NCBI RefSeq assembly: GCF_001909055.1
Contig: NZ_LVWI01000037.1
Span: forward strand, 248,001-312,000
Direction: 5' to 3'
DNA from: Paenibacillus helianthi
Lineage (GTDB): Bacteria > Bacillota > Bacilli > Paenibacillales > Paenibacillaceae
Length of the DNA: 64,000 nucleotides
The first letter of the stretch is position 1. Every line of letters starts with the position of its first letter. Made by a program: the position numbers and the translations under genes. Shown here piece by piece: positions 7,821-17,557 of the stretch. The notes below the pieces were generated by a model. It was not told the DNA's origin, did not search any database, and saw only the letters and a list, made by a program, of their open reading frames with translations.

Positions 7821-8891
7821 TTACGGGATGATTTTACGGCTGCGGAAATCTGCAAAGATACGCATGAACATCACTTCGGTTTCGATGAATTCATGGAATC
7901 CGAACCGCCGTGCCTTGCTTCCGTCGGCAAAAAAATCATAGTCCCAGGAGAAGACAAAATCTCCGAATCCCCATGACGAAACGTCCTGGTAGCTGTTCGG
8001 CTCCAGCCCGTATTTCTCTACCATGCCATTCCACAGCTGTTCCTTGTCCTCCATCACTACCGAGAGAGACATGGGCAGCGGCGGCGCGGTATCGAGCCCG
8101 AAAAAAGCCGCAATCTTCGGCCAGAGTTCATCCCAGCGGAACAGGTCGCCATTTGTAATGTTGAAGGCCTGATTGGCGCAGCGGGTGTCTGTCGCCGCCC
8201 ATACGGTTGCCTGGGCAAGCAGGCCTGCATCCGTCATTTCCAGCAGACTATGGTAGGCACCCGGCTTTCCGGGGAACCGGAGCGGAAGTTCCAGCTCCTT
8301 CGAGAGGGAGGCATAGACAGCGATGACCATTGCCAGATTCATCGGGTTGCCGAGAGCGAAGCCGCAGACCACAGACGGCCGGATCGCCGACCAGGTCCAG
8401 GATTTGCCCAACTGCTGCTTCTCCAGGAAGTTCTGTTGATCGATATTGAATTCTGGCGGCATATGATTGGCATCTGTCTCCCGGGCAGGGGTTTTGAAGG
8501 GTCCCAAATGGGCTCCATACACCTTATAGCCCTGCATCAGGCTGATGTGCTGCAGATGATGGGCACGGGGCTCAATGGCCTCAACAACATTCACCAGCAT
8601 GGCCAGATTCGGAGGGACCAGCTCCGCCCAGGTTGGTCGCTCCTGATAGGCGGCGTAAAAGATATGCGTCACCTCCGGCAGGGCCTCAAGCCTACGTCGT
8701 GAGTCCTCAGGACTCAGCAAATCGGCCGCGATGTAGCGCACACGGCTTGTATCTTCTCCGCCCCGGCGTGAAATTCCGATAATATCCCATTCAGGCAGGG
8801 TTACCAGGTATTCGATCAGATTGCGTCCGATCACTCCGTTTGCACCAACAACCAGTGCGGTTTTACGTATTCCAGCGTCATCTAGTCTCAT
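7821..8891 (-). CDS. Atypical SDR oxidoreductase (PRISE / progesterone 5-beta-reductase-like)
   Basis: A 356-aa NAD(P)-dependent reductase. The N terminus has the Rossmann motif ALVVGANGVIGRNLIEYL, and ISRRGGE follows strand 2 as expected for NADPH binding. HISLMQGYKVYGAHLGPFKTPARE, FNIDQQNFLEKQQ and WTWSAIRPSVVCGF are the blocks that define the PRISE-type reductases, which reduce the C=C bond of enones. The bacterial substrate is unknown. ATG 8891 has GAAGGAG upstream. It is a single gene; the HxlR regulator gene lies convergent to it, which would suit an electrophile-responsive enone reductase, but that link is inference. Confidence 0.88.
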   Translation of the reverse strand: MRLDDAGIRKTALVVGANGVIGRNLIEYLVTLPEWDIIGISRRGGEDTSRVRYIAADLLSPEDSRRRLEALPEVTHIFYAAYQERPTWAELVPPNLAMLVNVVEAIEPRAHHLQHISLMQGYKVYGAHLGPFKTPARETDANHMPPEFNIDQQNFLEKQQLGKSWTWSAIRPSVVCGFALGNPMNLAMVIAVYASLSKELELPLRFPGKPGAYHSLLEMTDAGLLAQATVWAATDTRCANQAFNITNGDLFRWDELWPKIAAFFGLDTAPPLPMSLSVVMEDKEQLWNGMVEKYGLEPNSYQDVSSWGFGDFVFSWDYDFFADGSKARRFGFHEFIETEVMFMRIFADFRSRKIIP

Positions 8892-9036
8892 AAGCGGGTT
8901 CTCTCCTTCAACTTGTGTATGCCCTCATTATGTCTGCTGGACAGGGGAGCGGATAGTACGCACTTTGAGGTTATATAGGCACCTGTTAGTAACAATGACT
9001 CCTTCTATGATTGTGCGGATACCAAAGGTCATACGT

Positions 9037-9082
9037 AAAAGCACCCTTCCTTAAGGCACTGTGCCAAAAGAAAAGGTGCTGT
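9037..9082 (-). terminator. Terminator of the double-GNAT gene
   Basis: On the minus strand AGCACCTTTT (9080-) pairs with AAGGGTGCT (ending 9038) around an inner GGCAC/GTGCC pair, followed by TTTTA. Confidence 0.7.
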
Positions 9083-9099
9083 TCAGATTGTGATATGCT

Positions 9100-9951
9100 T
9101 TAGCCGATATAGCGGAAATAATCCTGTTTGTTCAGAATGACGAAGCCGCAGCTTTCATACAGCTTCAGTGCATTAGGATTGTCGAGAGCCACTTCCAGAT
9201 TCACACCGTTGTAATTGTGCCGTTCCCGTTCAATCGTCTGCAAAAGCGCGCTCCGGCCTATACCCAGTCCACGCAGCTTTTTGTCCACCGTAAACCCGTA
9301 GATCCAGGTTTCGTTGTCCTCCGTCCATAGCCGCATCTTGCCGGCGGGCTGTCCATTCATTTCAATCACGATGTGTTCCTGCTGATTGTCATTCATCTGC
9401 AGTGTGTACATCTCTGCGGCGTCCTCCCGCGACATATCGAATCCTCCGCAGTCCAGCTCGACCAGAATATCAGCATCTTCCTGGCGTGCAGGCCGCAGGA
9501 CTATGGTTCCTGCGGCTGAACTGGCTTCGACTGAACCTTGTGGTACAGCAGCCCCATCCCATTTCATCTGATATTCCGCATGGTTGAATGCCAGGGGCAG
9601 GGTCTTCAGATAACCGGCTGCCGAGGCCGAACTTGCCGGGGCATTGAGCAGCAGTGTTCTGATATTACTACGTTTGATGATGCTCTGTGCCCGTACCCAT
9701 AGCGAGGTGAAAATGCCTCTGCGCCGGAATCCCGGCCGCACCATTCCGCAGATTTCCATTTCGCCGGCGAAACCGTACAGCCCTATAAAACCAATTAGTT
9801 CTTCTTCCTCATAAGTTACCAGCCATTCGGCTCCCCCGGATTCTGGAGACATACGCAGCATGTCCCAATTGAGCTTCAGGCTGATCCCTTCATATTGCTC
9901 GCAGCGCTGCTGCAATTGCTCTATATCCCTTAATGTATCAGCTGTAGTCAA
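9100..9951 (-). CDS. GNAT-family N-acetyltransferase with two GNAT domains
   Basis: A 283-aa protein made of two GNAT folds in tandem. The first has the acetyl-CoA loop MVRPGFRRRGIFTSLWVRA; the second has GFTVDKKLRGLGIGRSALLQTIER (R/QxxGxG/A type) and ends with NPNALKLYESCGFVILNKQDYFRY, the conserved C-terminal hairpin. It would transfer an acetyl group from acetyl-CoA to an amine; the substrate is unknown. The start is TTG 9951: a perfect AGGAGG lies 8 nt upstream. ATG 9957 (two codons earlier) is only 2 nt from the AGGAGG, too close. Longer in-frame starts would overlap the next upstream gene and lack a ribosome binding site. Confidence 0.85.
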   Translation of the reverse strand: MTTADTLRDIEQLQQRCEQYEGISLKLNWDMLRMSPESGGAEWLVTYEEEELIGFIGLYGFAGEMEICGMVRPGFRRRGIFTSLWVRAQSIIKRSNIRTLLLNAPASSASAAGYLKTLPLAFNHAEYQMKWDGAAVPQGSVEASSAAGTIVLRPARQEDADILVELDCGGFDMSREDAAEMYTLQMNDNQQEHIVIEMNGQPAGKMRLWTEDNETWIYGFTVDKKLRGLGIGRSALLQTIERERHNYNGVNLEVALDNPNALKLYESCGFVILNKQDYFRYIG

Positions 9952-10001
9952 ACGCATATCCTCCTGAAAATTTAATCCCGCAATGGTCTCAATAACCGGG
10001 T

Positions 10002-10280
10002 TCAGCTGCTGAGAACATCCCCGTATTCCGCATGTTTCTTGAATTGATGTGCAGCATAAGGGCACTGGGGTACAATCTTAACCTGTTCGGCGCGGGCTTT
10101 ATCCACAACCGCACGCACTAGCTTCTCACCGGCACCTTGGCCCCGCAGATCTTCGGAGACAAAGGTATGGTCAATCACCCAATTCCCTGTGGCCTCTTCC
10201 GTTCTGTATGTAATCTCGGCAAGGTCCTTACCGTCACCAGCAATATAAAAACGTCCTTCTCCCTGTTCAATCTGTCCCAT
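10002..10280 (-). CDS. Small GNAT-like N-acetyltransferase (YjdJ/Acetyltransf_CG type)
   Basis: A 92-aa protein of the short GCN5-related family. FYIAGDGKDLAEITYR, WVIDHTFVSEDLRGQGAGEKLVRAVVDKAR (acetyl-CoA loop RGQGAG) and IVPQCPYAAHQFKKHAEYGDVL match the family along its entire length. ATG 10280 is chosen with GGAG about 8 nt before it; the in-frame GTG at 10289 overlaps that site. It lies 50 nt upstream of the double-GNAT gene on the same strand and is probably cotranscribed with it. Substrate unknown. Confidence 0.88.
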   Translation of the reverse strand: MGQIEQGEGRFYIAGDGKDLAEITYRTEEATGNWVIDHTFVSEDLRGQGAGEKLVRAVVDKARAEQVKIVPQCPYAAHQFKKHAEYGDVLSS

Positions 10281-10489
10281 ATTCTTCACTCCAATCAGGT
10301 TATTGTGACTATATTTTACTACCGTGATCTGGAAAAAGCGAGGATATGGACATGCAGATGTATGTAATTAGGTTACACCTATATATCTCTAAGGGTCAGA
10401 TAATCTATATAACTTGCGCATGCTCTGTAAAATACCATAAGATTACACTAACGCTGTGATGAATAGAAGTTGCATCAGGGGGAATGGCC

Positions 10490-11392
10490 ATGGAGTATGA
10501 GGTTGAGGTTCAGTTTGAGCCGGTTTTTGAACTGGTATGCAGTATACATACGTTTATATGCAAGAAATCCAATAAGAAGATGGATCTGGGTGCCTCATGG
10601 TCTGCTGATGTGGGAGGCAGGCTTAGCCCGGAACTGCTGTCCGCTTTGGACGAGACAGACCTCGGTAATGACTGGAAGCTGCTGAATCTGCTGATTCACC
10701 AATGTCCGGTGAAGGAGAGCGTAGATCAGGTGCTGGAATGGTTGCAGCATTTGCCGGTAGGAGAGATGTACGAGACACTTGCAGAGTACGTCAGCGTGTT
10801 CCCGGTGCAAATGGATCAATTCCGCAGCCGGATGCATTTTCTGCTGTCTGAGTGGAACAGGCAATATTTCAGGGACTGCAGTCCGGAGATCAGCGGCAGA
10901 CTGCGTCAGCACGCGGACGAACGAAGCCTGGAGCTGGACAAGAGTGCTGTTTCTGATTTTGTGAACAGGACAACGAACGGATTTTATTTTCTTCCGGTGG
11001 ACGGACTGCGCAAGCTGGTGCTGATTCCGCAGTTCCATTTTCAGCCTGCCAATATTATTTACAGCTTCGGTCCACTGACAATTTGCCATTATGCGGCGAG
11101 AGTCTCGGTAACAGACGAAGAGATTTCACCTTTTATGTACAGAACTTTGCGCAGTCTGGGTGAAAAAAGCCGTCTGAAGATTCTACAGTCGCTGGGCGGC
11201 GGACGCAGAACCTTTACCGAAATCGCCAAGCAAGCCGGAATCTCCAAGGGGATTGTGCATGACCATATCTTCAGCCTGCGCTGTGCGGGCCTGCTGAATG
11301 CCTATATCGAGGGGGAGAACGTTACCGCCTACAGTCTGCGTCTGGAAGGAATTCACCGGATGAATGAGCAGCTGTTCGAATATTTAAAATAA
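10490..11392 (+). CDS. ArsR-like winged-helix transcriptional regulator with large N-terminal domain
   Basis: A 300-aa protein. The C-terminal ~85 residues form a winged helix of ArsR type: TLRSLGEKSRLKILQSLGGGRRTFTEIAKQAGISKGIVHDHIFSLRCAGLLNAYIEG. The ~200-residue N-terminal part is helical, has no metal-binding cysteines of the ArsR kind and belongs to a poorly described sensor type found with such HTH domains in Bacillota. ATG 10490 has AGGGGG 7 nt upstream; an ATG at 10484 abuts that site. It is separated from the peptide ABC operon by its own terminator, so joint regulation is possible but not shown. Confidence 0.8.
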   Translation: MEYEVEVQFEPVFELVCSIHTFICKKSNKKMDLGASWSADVGGRLSPELLSALDETDLGNDWKLLNLLIHQCPVKESVDQVLEWLQHLPVGEMYETLAEYVSVFPVQMDQFRSRMHFLLSEWNRQYFRDCSPEISGRLRQHADERSLELDKSAVSDFVNRTTNGFYFLPVDGLRKLVLIPQFHFQPANIIYSFGPLTICHYAARVSVTDEEISPFMYRTLRSLGEKSRLKILQSLGGGRRTFTEIAKQAGISKGIVHDHIFSLRCAGLLNAYIEGENVTAYSLRLEGIHRMNEQLFEYLK

Positions 11393-11422
11393 ACTTAACG
11401 CCGTTTGAGCGGTATTACACCA

Positions 11423-11466
11423 AGTCAAAGTGTTCTCTTAGGGGAGAGAATGCTTTGGCTTTTTGT
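11423..11466 (+). terminator. Rho-independent terminator
   Basis: AGTCAAAGTGTTCTCT (11423-11438) / AGAGAATGCTTTGGCT (11445-11460) followed by TTTTG. Confidence 0.85.
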
Positions 11467-11520
11467 TTTGCAGGTTTTCGTATAAATTCTGTTTGTGAAG
11501 AAAAAATATTTAGTTCTCTC

Positions 11521-11549
11521 TTTACAGAACCACAATAAATTCCTATAAT
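11521..11549 (+). promoter_or_regulatory. Sigma-A promoter of the peptide ABC operon
   Basis: TTTACA (11521-11526), 17-bp spacer, TATAAT (11544-11549); the expected start of transcription is near 11556, leaving a ~73-nt leader before ATG 11629. Confidence 0.75.
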
Positions 11550-11628
11550 GTGAACTATCGGTCTTAAACATACTTAGTGGGTAGGAATTGTAAGCATTAA
11601 AATTTAGTGAGAAAAGAGATGATTTATT

Positions 11629-13389
11629 ATGAGAAAAAGTACGCTTGTATTGTCCACGCTGCTGATTACAGGTTCAATGCTGCTTGCGGCCTGCTCGGAC
11701 AATAACAACAGCAATACAGCGACGGGGAATACTCCGACGTCTGCAACAGCTGACTCGGGCGGGACGGCTGGAACGGAGGCGACAGCATCCCCGGCGCCAG
11801 TATCAGCGGGTGCGCTAAGCGAACCTTTTACGGCAACGGATTTAACCAAGCTTCCGGCTGTAGCCCAGAACCGCACAGATACGATTATCGTTGGCCTTAC
11901 GGATCCCAGCGGGGCATTTACACCTTATTTTCAGGAGAGCGGCTATGACGGCAATGTATCCTCCCTGCTGTATGCTTCCCTGGTAACTGTGGATGACAAA
12001 GGGGTCCCGACGCCTGAGCTTGCCGAGAGCTGGGATGTATCGGATGATCAGCTTACATACACTTTCCACTTAAGAAAAGACTTGAAGTTCAGCGACGGTT
12101 CGCCGCTAACAGCAGATGATGTAGCCTTTACCTGGACGATTCAATACGACAAAGCCTATGACGGCGGCTCCTCATTGCCTTCCCTGAATGTGAAGGGCGG
12201 CAAAGCCTATAAAGAGGGAACGGCCAAAACAGTCGAAGGCATCAAGGTCATTGATCCGCAGACGATCTCAGTGACACTGGAGAAGCCGAATGCGACGGCG
12301 CTGGTGACACTCGGCTCTAACGTGCTGTCCAAGGCTTACTATGGCAAGGACTATAAGTTCGGCCAACTGGACTATATCAAGAAGCTGCATGAGCACCCGC
12401 TTGGCGACGGACCTTACAAGCTGGAGAAATTCCTGCCTGGGCAGGAAGTGCGCCTTACGGCCAATGAGAATTATTTCAAAGGCAAACCTAAGACGGAGCA
12501 TTTCATCTACAAAACATCGGAAGGCGATGTCTGGCAGTTCCTGGAGACCGGAGAGGTTGATTATGCCTCTTTCAGTGCCTCGGAAGAGAATATTGAGAAG
12601 CTGAAAGCACTTGGATTTGTGAACATCATTCCTTATACACCAAGCACTTATGGCTACATGCAAGTCAACCTCAAGCATGAGCAGCTTAAGGATAAAGAGG
12701 TCAGACAGGCGATTATGTACGGGCTTGATCGTCAGAGCATTTATGTTGATGCCCAGCAGGGAGCAGGCGCCATTGCCAATATTCCGGCTTCGCCAATCTC
12801 CTGGGCCTATACCGAGGAAGGCATTAATCCTTACAAATATGATCCGGAAAAAGCCAAACAACTGCTGGATGCAGCCGGCTGGACCGTAGGTGCAAATGGA
12901 ATTCGCGAAAAAGGCGGCAAGCCGCTGTCCATCCATTATCTCGGCTCCAAAAGCAAGAACACCGATATTTTCATCGCTGTAGCCAAGGAGAATTTTGAAG
13001 CACTTGGCATTGAATTCCAGCCGGAGGTCTTTGCAGACTTCAACTCACTGGTGTCCAAGGTGGAAGGCGGAGACTATGATCTGGTATCCTTCTCGACCAG
13101 TATGCTGACCGATCCGGCGGACGGGTTCATGCAGTTCTTTGACGGGGAAATCACCGATTATGATAATCCGAAATTCCTTGAACTGTACAACAAAGCGCTT
13201 GCTACAACGGATATTGAACAGCGCAAGGCCGTATACAAGGAGCTGTACCAGCTTTTCAATGATGAGCTGCCGATTCTGTTCACCAGCTACAAAAAAACAG
13301 TCTATGCCTACAATGGACGCATCCAGAATCTGACGGTCAGCCCGTTCATCGGGCTTGCCGGAAGCCTGCCGGAGTGGACGCTGAAATAA
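11629..13389 (+). CDS. Oligopeptide-type ABC transporter substrate-binding lipoprotein
   Basis: A 586-aa SBP_bac_5 protein. The lipoprotein signal ends in LLAAC (Cys22), followed by an Asn/Thr/Ser/Ala-rich linker to about residue 75. Then come VGLTDPSGAFTPYFQESGYDGNVSSLLYASLV, LAESWDVSDDQLTYTFHLRKDLKFSDGSPLTADDVAFTW and a late DSF-type block (DYDLVSFSTSMLTDPADGF), the family's conserved regions. It is anchored to the outer face of the membrane and would hand di/oligopeptides, nickel chelates or similar ligands to the permeases that follow. First gene of a five-gene operon with a near-consensus promoter. The ligand cannot be read from sequence. Confidence 0.93.
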   Translation: MRKSTLVLSTLLITGSMLLAACSDNNNSNTATGNTPTSATADSGGTAGTEATASPAPVSAGALSEPFTATDLTKLPAVAQNRTDTIIVGLTDPSGAFTPYFQESGYDGNVSSLLYASLVTVDDKGVPTPELAESWDVSDDQLTYTFHLRKDLKFSDGSPLTADDVAFTWTIQYDKAYDGGSSLPSLNVKGGKAYKEGTAKTVEGIKVIDPQTISVTLEKPNATALVTLGSNVLSKAYYGKDYKFGQLDYIKKLHEHPLGDGPYKLEKFLPGQEVRLTANENYFKGKPKTEHFIYKTSEGDVWQFLETGEVDYASFSASEENIEKLKALGFVNIIPYTPSTYGYMQVNLKHEQLKDKEVRQAIMYGLDRQSIYVDAQQGAGAIANIPASPISWAYTEEGINPYKYDPEKAKQLLDAAGWTVGANGIREKGGKPLSIHYLGSKSKNTDIFIAVAKENFEALGIEFQPEVFADFNSLVSKVEGGDYDLVSFSTSMLTDPADGFMQFFDGEITDYDNPKFLELYNKALATTDIEQRKAVYKELYQLFNDELPILFTSYKKTVYAYNGRIQNLTVSPFIGLAGSLPEWTLK

Positions 13390-13450
13390 TTACACATTCG
13401 TCCCTTGCTTCAGCTGTCATGGGCAGGGGACGATCCATAAGGAGCGGGTC

Positions 13451-14404
13451 ATGAGTACCTATCTGACGAAAAGACTGCTGTACATGCTCGTTATTCTGTT
13501 TGCGGCTTCGCTGCTGATCTTCTGTCTCTATGCCTCTACACCCGGGGATTTCATTACAGGAAATATTAAGCTGACTGCGGAACGCAAGGCAGAACTGCGG
13601 GAAATCTACGGCCTCAACAAGCCGATGCTTGAACGTTACGGCATCTGGATGAACAATGCTTTTCACGGGGATTTCGGGTATTCGCTTGCCCAGCAGAAGC
13701 CGGTGCTTCAGTTGTTCAACGATTATATTTGGAATTCTTTTTTGCTGGCCGCCGTGTCCACTTTTCTAACTTGGGTGATTGCGGTCATTGTGGGGGTAAT
13801 CTCGGCCTATAAGCAGTATTCCTGGTTCGATACGCTGGTGATGGTGGCTATCTTTGCCGCAATGTCGCTTCCGTCCTTTTTTATCGGCTTATTCCTGATC
13901 AAGATTCTGGCTGTGGATCTGAAGTGGCTCCCGCCGGGCGGGATGATTACAACGGGCAGCAATGCCACGGGGCTGGCATATCTGAAGGAAGTGGTGCGGC
14001 ATATGGCACTCCCGGTTGTGGTGATGACCTTGCTCGGCTTGGGCTCGCTAACCCGTTACTTCCGCAGCAATATGATTGATGTGCTGAAGCAGGATTATAT
14101 CCGCACAGCGCGGGCCAAAGGGCTGAAGGAGCGGAAGGTGCTGTTTACCCATGCCCTGCGCAATGCTCTGCTGCCGGCGATTACACTAGTCGGCTTCGAG
14201 CTCCCGGCACTGTTCGGCGGCTCGCTGATTATCGAGCAAATCTTCAACTGGCCGGGGATCGGCCAGCTGTATATGAAGTCCTTCGGGCTCCGTGATTATC
14301 CGCTGCTAATGGGCTTTACCATGTTTATTGCCATTCTGACCGTCATCGGAACGCTGCTCTCGGACATTTTGTACCGGGTTGCCGATCCGCGCGTCCGGTT
14401 ATAG
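13451..14404 (+). CDS. Peptide-type ABC transporter permease (DppB/OppB-like)
   Basis: A 317-aa membrane protein with about six membrane helices. The N-terminal helix (LTKRLLYMLVILFAASLLIFCL) is followed by TPGDF and then, after a periplasmic stretch, the inner-membrane core. The EAA loop that docks on the ATPases is DYIRTARAKGLKERKVLFTHALRNALLPAITLVG (about 214-247). ATG 13451 has AAGGAGCGG upstream, 61 bp after the substrate-binding gene. It forms the pore with the next gene's product. Confidence 0.93.
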   Translation: MSTYLTKRLLYMLVILFAASLLIFCLYASTPGDFITGNIKLTAERKAELREIYGLNKPMLERYGIWMNNAFHGDFGYSLAQQKPVLQLFNDYIWNSFLLAAVSTFLTWVIAVIVGVISAYKQYSWFDTLVMVAIFAAMSLPSFFIGLFLIKILAVDLKWLPPGGMITTGSNATGLAYLKEVVRHMALPVVVMTLLGLGSLTRYFRSNMIDVLKQDYIRTARAKGLKERKVLFTHALRNALLPAITLVGFELPALFGGSLIIEQIFNWPGIGQLYMKSFGLRDYPLLMGFTMFIAILTVIGTLLSDILYRVADPRVRL

Positions 14405-14420
14405 GGAGGAGGATACCATT

Positions 14421-15344
14421 TTGGAAGCTAACAGCAGGATGACCGGGCTGCACGAATCACGGGTACAGAGGCAGAAGTCCTCACTGTTCAGACAGTCACT
14501 GAAGAGGCTGATGAAGAACAAGCTGGCGGTTGCAGGTTTTGGAGTGGTTGTGTGTATGTTTGTCTTATGTTTCATCGGGCCGTTCTTTTCACCATATACG
14601 GATAACAAAATTAATATGACCCTGATGAACAAGGCGCCCAATCTGCAGCATTTACTGGGAACAGATGCACTTGGAAGGGACATTCTCACGCGGGTGATGC
14701 AGGCCGGACGGATTTCGTTGACGGTTGGTTTGGCTTCGATGCTGCTGTCCGTGTTTATTGGCGCTCTGCTCGGAGCAATAGCCGGTTATTACCGCGGTAT
14801 CGCGGATCAGGTGATTATGCGGATCGCCGATCTGCTGATGACGATTCCCAGTCTGCCGCTGCTTTTTATCTTCGGGGCGCTGCTCTCGGAATGGAAGGTT
14901 AGGGCGGATTACCGGATGTATATCGTCATGCTGATGCTCAGCATTGTGAATTGGCCGGGACTTGCCCGGATGGTGCGGGGGCAAATGCTCAGCCTGCGGG
15001 AACGCGAATTTATGCAGGCGGCGGTAGTGCTGGGCCTGCGGGACAGCCGGAAGCTGTTCCATCATCTGCTGCCGAATGTAGTTCCGCTGCTGATTGTCAT
15101 GGCTACACTCAACATCGGCGGAGCGATATTAAGCGAATCAGTGCTAAGCTTTTTCGGGCTGGGCGTCATGCCGCCTACGCCGACCTGGGGCAACATGATT
15201 GATGCAGCGAACAATATGATTGATTTTCAGGATCATCCGTGGCTGTGGATTCCTCCTGGACTGTCCATTTTTGCCACAGTGATTGCCATTAATATATTTG
15301 GTGACGGCCTCAGAGACGTGCTTGATCCCAAACAGAAAAGGTAG
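14421..15344 (+). CDS. Peptide-type ABC transporter permease (DppC/OppC-like)
   Basis: A 307-aa membrane protein. It has the N-terminal OppC block FRQSLKRLMKNKLAVAGFGVVVCMFVLCFIGPFF, the HLLGTDALGRDILTRV motif and the EAA loop EFMQAAVVLGLRDSRKLFHHLLPNVVPLLIV. The start is TTG 14421, with AGGAGG exactly 8 nt upstream; a longer in-frame ATG at 14379 would overlap the previous gene without a ribosome binding site. Second permease of the importer. Confidence 0.92.
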   Translation: MEANSRMTGLHESRVQRQKSSLFRQSLKRLMKNKLAVAGFGVVVCMFVLCFIGPFFSPYTDNKINMTLMNKAPNLQHLLGTDALGRDILTRVMQAGRISLTVGLASMLLSVFIGALLGAIAGYYRGIADQVIMRIADLLMTIPSLPLLFIFGALLSEWKVRADYRMYIVMLMLSIVNWPGLARMVRGQMLSLREREFMQAAVVLGLRDSRKLFHHLLPNVVPLLIVMATLNIGGAILSESVLSFFGLGVMPPTPTWGNMIDAANNMIDFQDHPWLWIPPGLSIFATVIAINIFGDGLRDVLDPKQKR

Positions 15345-15358
15345 GTGGCCAGCAGCTG

Positions 15359-16342
15359 ATGAAGCATTTAATGAATATAGAAGGTCTCAGTACCGTTTTC
15401 TATACAGAAGAAGGGAAAGTAGCTGCCGTTGATCATGTAAGCTTTCAGGTCCGAGAAGGAGAAACGGTATGCATTGTTGGTGAATCCGGCTGTGGCAAGA
15501 GTGTAACCGCTATGTCGATAATGGGTCTTGTGGAAGCGCCAGGCGGGAAGGTGGCTGGAGGGAAGATCGATTTTGCGGGTGAAGATTTGCTGGGGATGGA
15601 CCCGAATACCCTGCGGGCGATCCGGGGCAATGAGATTGCCATGATCTTTCAGGAGCCAATGTCATCGCTGAATCCCGTGATGAAGATCGGGGAGCAGATC
15701 ATGGAGCCGCTGATGGTGCATCTGAAGCTGAACAAGAAACAAGCACGTCTCCGGGCCATAGAGCTGATCACGCAAGTTGGCATTGCGCGCCCGGATCAAA
15801 TCGCTGACAGCTATCCCCATGAATTAAGCGGTGGCATGCTTCAGCGGATCATGATTGCCATTGCCATCTCTTGTAACCCGAAGCTGCTGATTGCCGATGA
15901 GCCGACCACAGCGCTTGATGTAACCATCCAGGCGCAGATTCTCGATATGCTGCGGGAATTTAAAGCAAGCGGAGGGATGTCTATTCTGCTCATTACCCAC
16001 GATCTCGGCGTTGTAGCCGAAATGGCCGATTACGTGATCGTGATGTATTCCGGCAAAGTCGTTGAAGAGGGTGGAGTCGTGGAGCTGTTCAACAATCCCA
16101 AACATCCCTATACAAAGGGGCTGCTGAAATCCAAACCGGTGGTGGGTCAGCGTTTGGAGGAGCTGTATTCGATTCCGGGCCAGGTGCCGAATCCGCTGGA
16201 GCTCGAGCCTTCCTGTTACTTCCATGACCGCTGCGAGCAGTGTCTGCCCGTCTGCCGCAGCCGCCAGCCGCAGCTTAAGGAGCTGGACGGCGGACAGAAG
16301 GCAGCCTGCTGGCTGTATGAGGAGGCGGAAGTCCATGTCTGA
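15359..16342 (+). CDS. Peptide-type ABC transporter ATPase (DppD/OppD-like)
   Basis: A 327-aa cytoplasmic ATPase. Walker [12 protein letters not shown]-loop [12 protein letters not shown], signature ELSGGMLQR, Walker [14 protein letters not shown] and switch His ITHDLGVV are all intact. The C-terminal Cys-rich extension ([19 protein letters not shown] ... ACWL) is the oligopeptide-transporter C-terminal domain, which can hold an iron-sulfur cluster in some members. ATG 15359 follows the permease by 14 bp. The end overlaps the next gene by 8 bp, so translation is coupled. Confidence 0.94.
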   Translation: MKHLMNIEGLSTVFYTEEGKVAAVDHVSFQVREGETVCIVGESGCGKSVTAMSIMGLVEAPGGKVAGGKIDFAGEDLLGMDPNTLRAIRGNEIAMIFQEPMSSLNPVMKIGEQIMEPLMVHLKLNKKQARLRAIELITQVGIARPDQIADSYPHELSGGMLQRIMIAIAISCNPKLLIADEPTTALDVTIQAQILDMLREFKASGGMSILLITHDLGVVAEMADYVIVMYSGKVVEEGGVVELFNNPKHPYTKGLLKSKPVVGQRLEELYSIPGQVPNPLELEPSCYFHDRCEQCLPVCRSRQPQLKELDGGQKAACWLYEEAEVHV

Positions 16343-17300
16343 GGCGTTACTTGAAGTTAATCATCTGAAAAAATACTTTCCGGTTACAGAAGGGCTGCTG
16401 AACCGCACGGTCGGACAGGTGAAGGCCGTGGATGACATCAGTCTTACCCTTCAACCTGGTGAGACCTTTGGACTGGTCGGTGAATCAGGCAGCGGCAAAA
16501 GCACAGTAGGACGGACAATTCTGCGTCTGACCGAAAAGACAGCGGGTGAAGTGAAGTTCAAAGGTCAGGATATCCACAGCCTCTCCTCTGTAGAGCTTCG
16601 TCTGCTTCGGCCACAAATGCAGCTGATTTTCCAGGACCCTTATAGCGCGCTTAATCCGCGTGTACGGGTGGGTGATGCGATCGGTGAAGCCCTGCTGGAC
16701 CATGGATTATGCTCCAGGCATGAGGTGCGGGAGCTGGTGCTGGAATCACTCGATGCCTGCGGCTTGTCCGCTTATCACATCGACCGCTTCCCGCATGAAT
16801 TCTCCGGAGGGCAGCGCCAGCGGATTGGCATCGCCCGGGCACTCATTCTGAACCCGGATCTAATCATTGCCGACGAGCCGGTTTCGGCGCTGGATGTGTC
16901 AATTCAAGCCCAGATTATCAATCTGTTCAGCAAGCTGCAAAGAAGCAAGGGAATGGCCTACTTGTTCATCTCCCATGATCTGAGTGTGGTCGAGCATTTA
17001 TGCTCCCGGATCGGCGTGATGTACCTTGGTTCCATGGTGGAGACCGCTTCCCGGGACGAGCTGTTCCACAGCCCGCTGCATCCGTATACTAAGGCGTTGC
17101 TATCTGCAGTGCCTGTGCCGATTCCTAGACTGAAACGGGAACGGATCGTGCTGAAAGGTGATATTCCAAGTCCGGCGAATCCGCCTTCCGGCTGCAAATT
17201 TCATACCCGTTGCCCGTTTGCCGTGGAGGTCTGTAAGGCGCAAACCCCTGTTTTCCGTGACGCCGGAGGCGGACATTTTGTGGCATGTCATTTGGTTTAG
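16335..17300 (+). CDS. Peptide-type ABC transporter ATPase (DppF/OppF-like)
   Basis: A 321-aa partner ATPase. Walker [15 protein letters not shown]-loop [12 protein letters not shown], signature [16 protein letters not shown], Walker [15 protein letters not shown] and His switch [12 protein letters not shown] are present; the C terminus carries [21 protein letters not shown] 16335 has GGAGGCGG 6 nt upstream and lies inside the preceding gene. It pairs with the previous ATPase as a heterodimer to power the importer. No clear terminator follows. Confidence 0.94.
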   Translation: MSEALLEVNHLKKYFPVTEGLLNRTVGQVKAVDDISLTLQPGETFGLVGESGSGKSTVGRTILRLTEKTAGEVKFKGQDIHSLSSVELRLLRPQMQLIFQDPYSALNPRVRVGDAIGEALLDHGLCSRHEVRELVLESLDACGLSAYHIDRFPHEFSGGQRQRIGIARALILNPDLIIADEPVSALDVSIQAQIINLFSKLQRSKGMAYLFISHDLSVVEHLCSRIGVMYLGSMVETASRDELFHSPLHPYTKALLSAVPVPIPRLKRERIVLKGDIPSPANPPSGCKFHTRCPFAVEVCKAQTPVFRDAGGGHFVACHLV

Positions 17301-17339
17301 TTTAGATGAAAATGGATTAAAATTGAATAATACCCTATT

Positions 17340-17368
17340 TTGACTTGACAGGTACGCAGTGCTATACT
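17340..17368 (+). promoter_or_regulatory. Sigma-A promoter of the L25/Ctc gene
   Basis: TTGACT (17340-17345), 17-bp spacer, TATACT (17363-17368). Transcription would start near 17375 and give a ~180-nt leader. No sigma-B box (GTTTAA/GGGTAT) was seen, although ctc is sigma-B controlled in B. subtilis. Confidence 0.65.
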
Positions 17369-17400
17369 GATTCCAATGTAGGCATATATGGTTAATAAGA

Positions 17401-17438
17401 GACTAATTAGACCTGCATATCTAATGGGTCTTTTTTTA
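17401..17438 (+). promoter_or_regulatory. Possible attenuator in the L25 leader
   Basis: AGACC (17409-) pairs with GGTCT just before a run of seven T, a weak terminator shape. ATTAGA immediately 5' can instead pair with TCTAAT inside the terminator loop, giving two mutually exclusive hairpins. Short stems make this tentative. Confidence 0.35.
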
Positions 17439-17557
17439 TTTTGTGCCAAGAACTACTCAATGCAGCTAAGCTGACAAAACTTGGCGTATGCTTCCGAGGC
17501 AGTTTTTCCGAAGCTGAATCGCGGGTGTTGCGCTAAAAAAATTTTAGGAGGAATATC

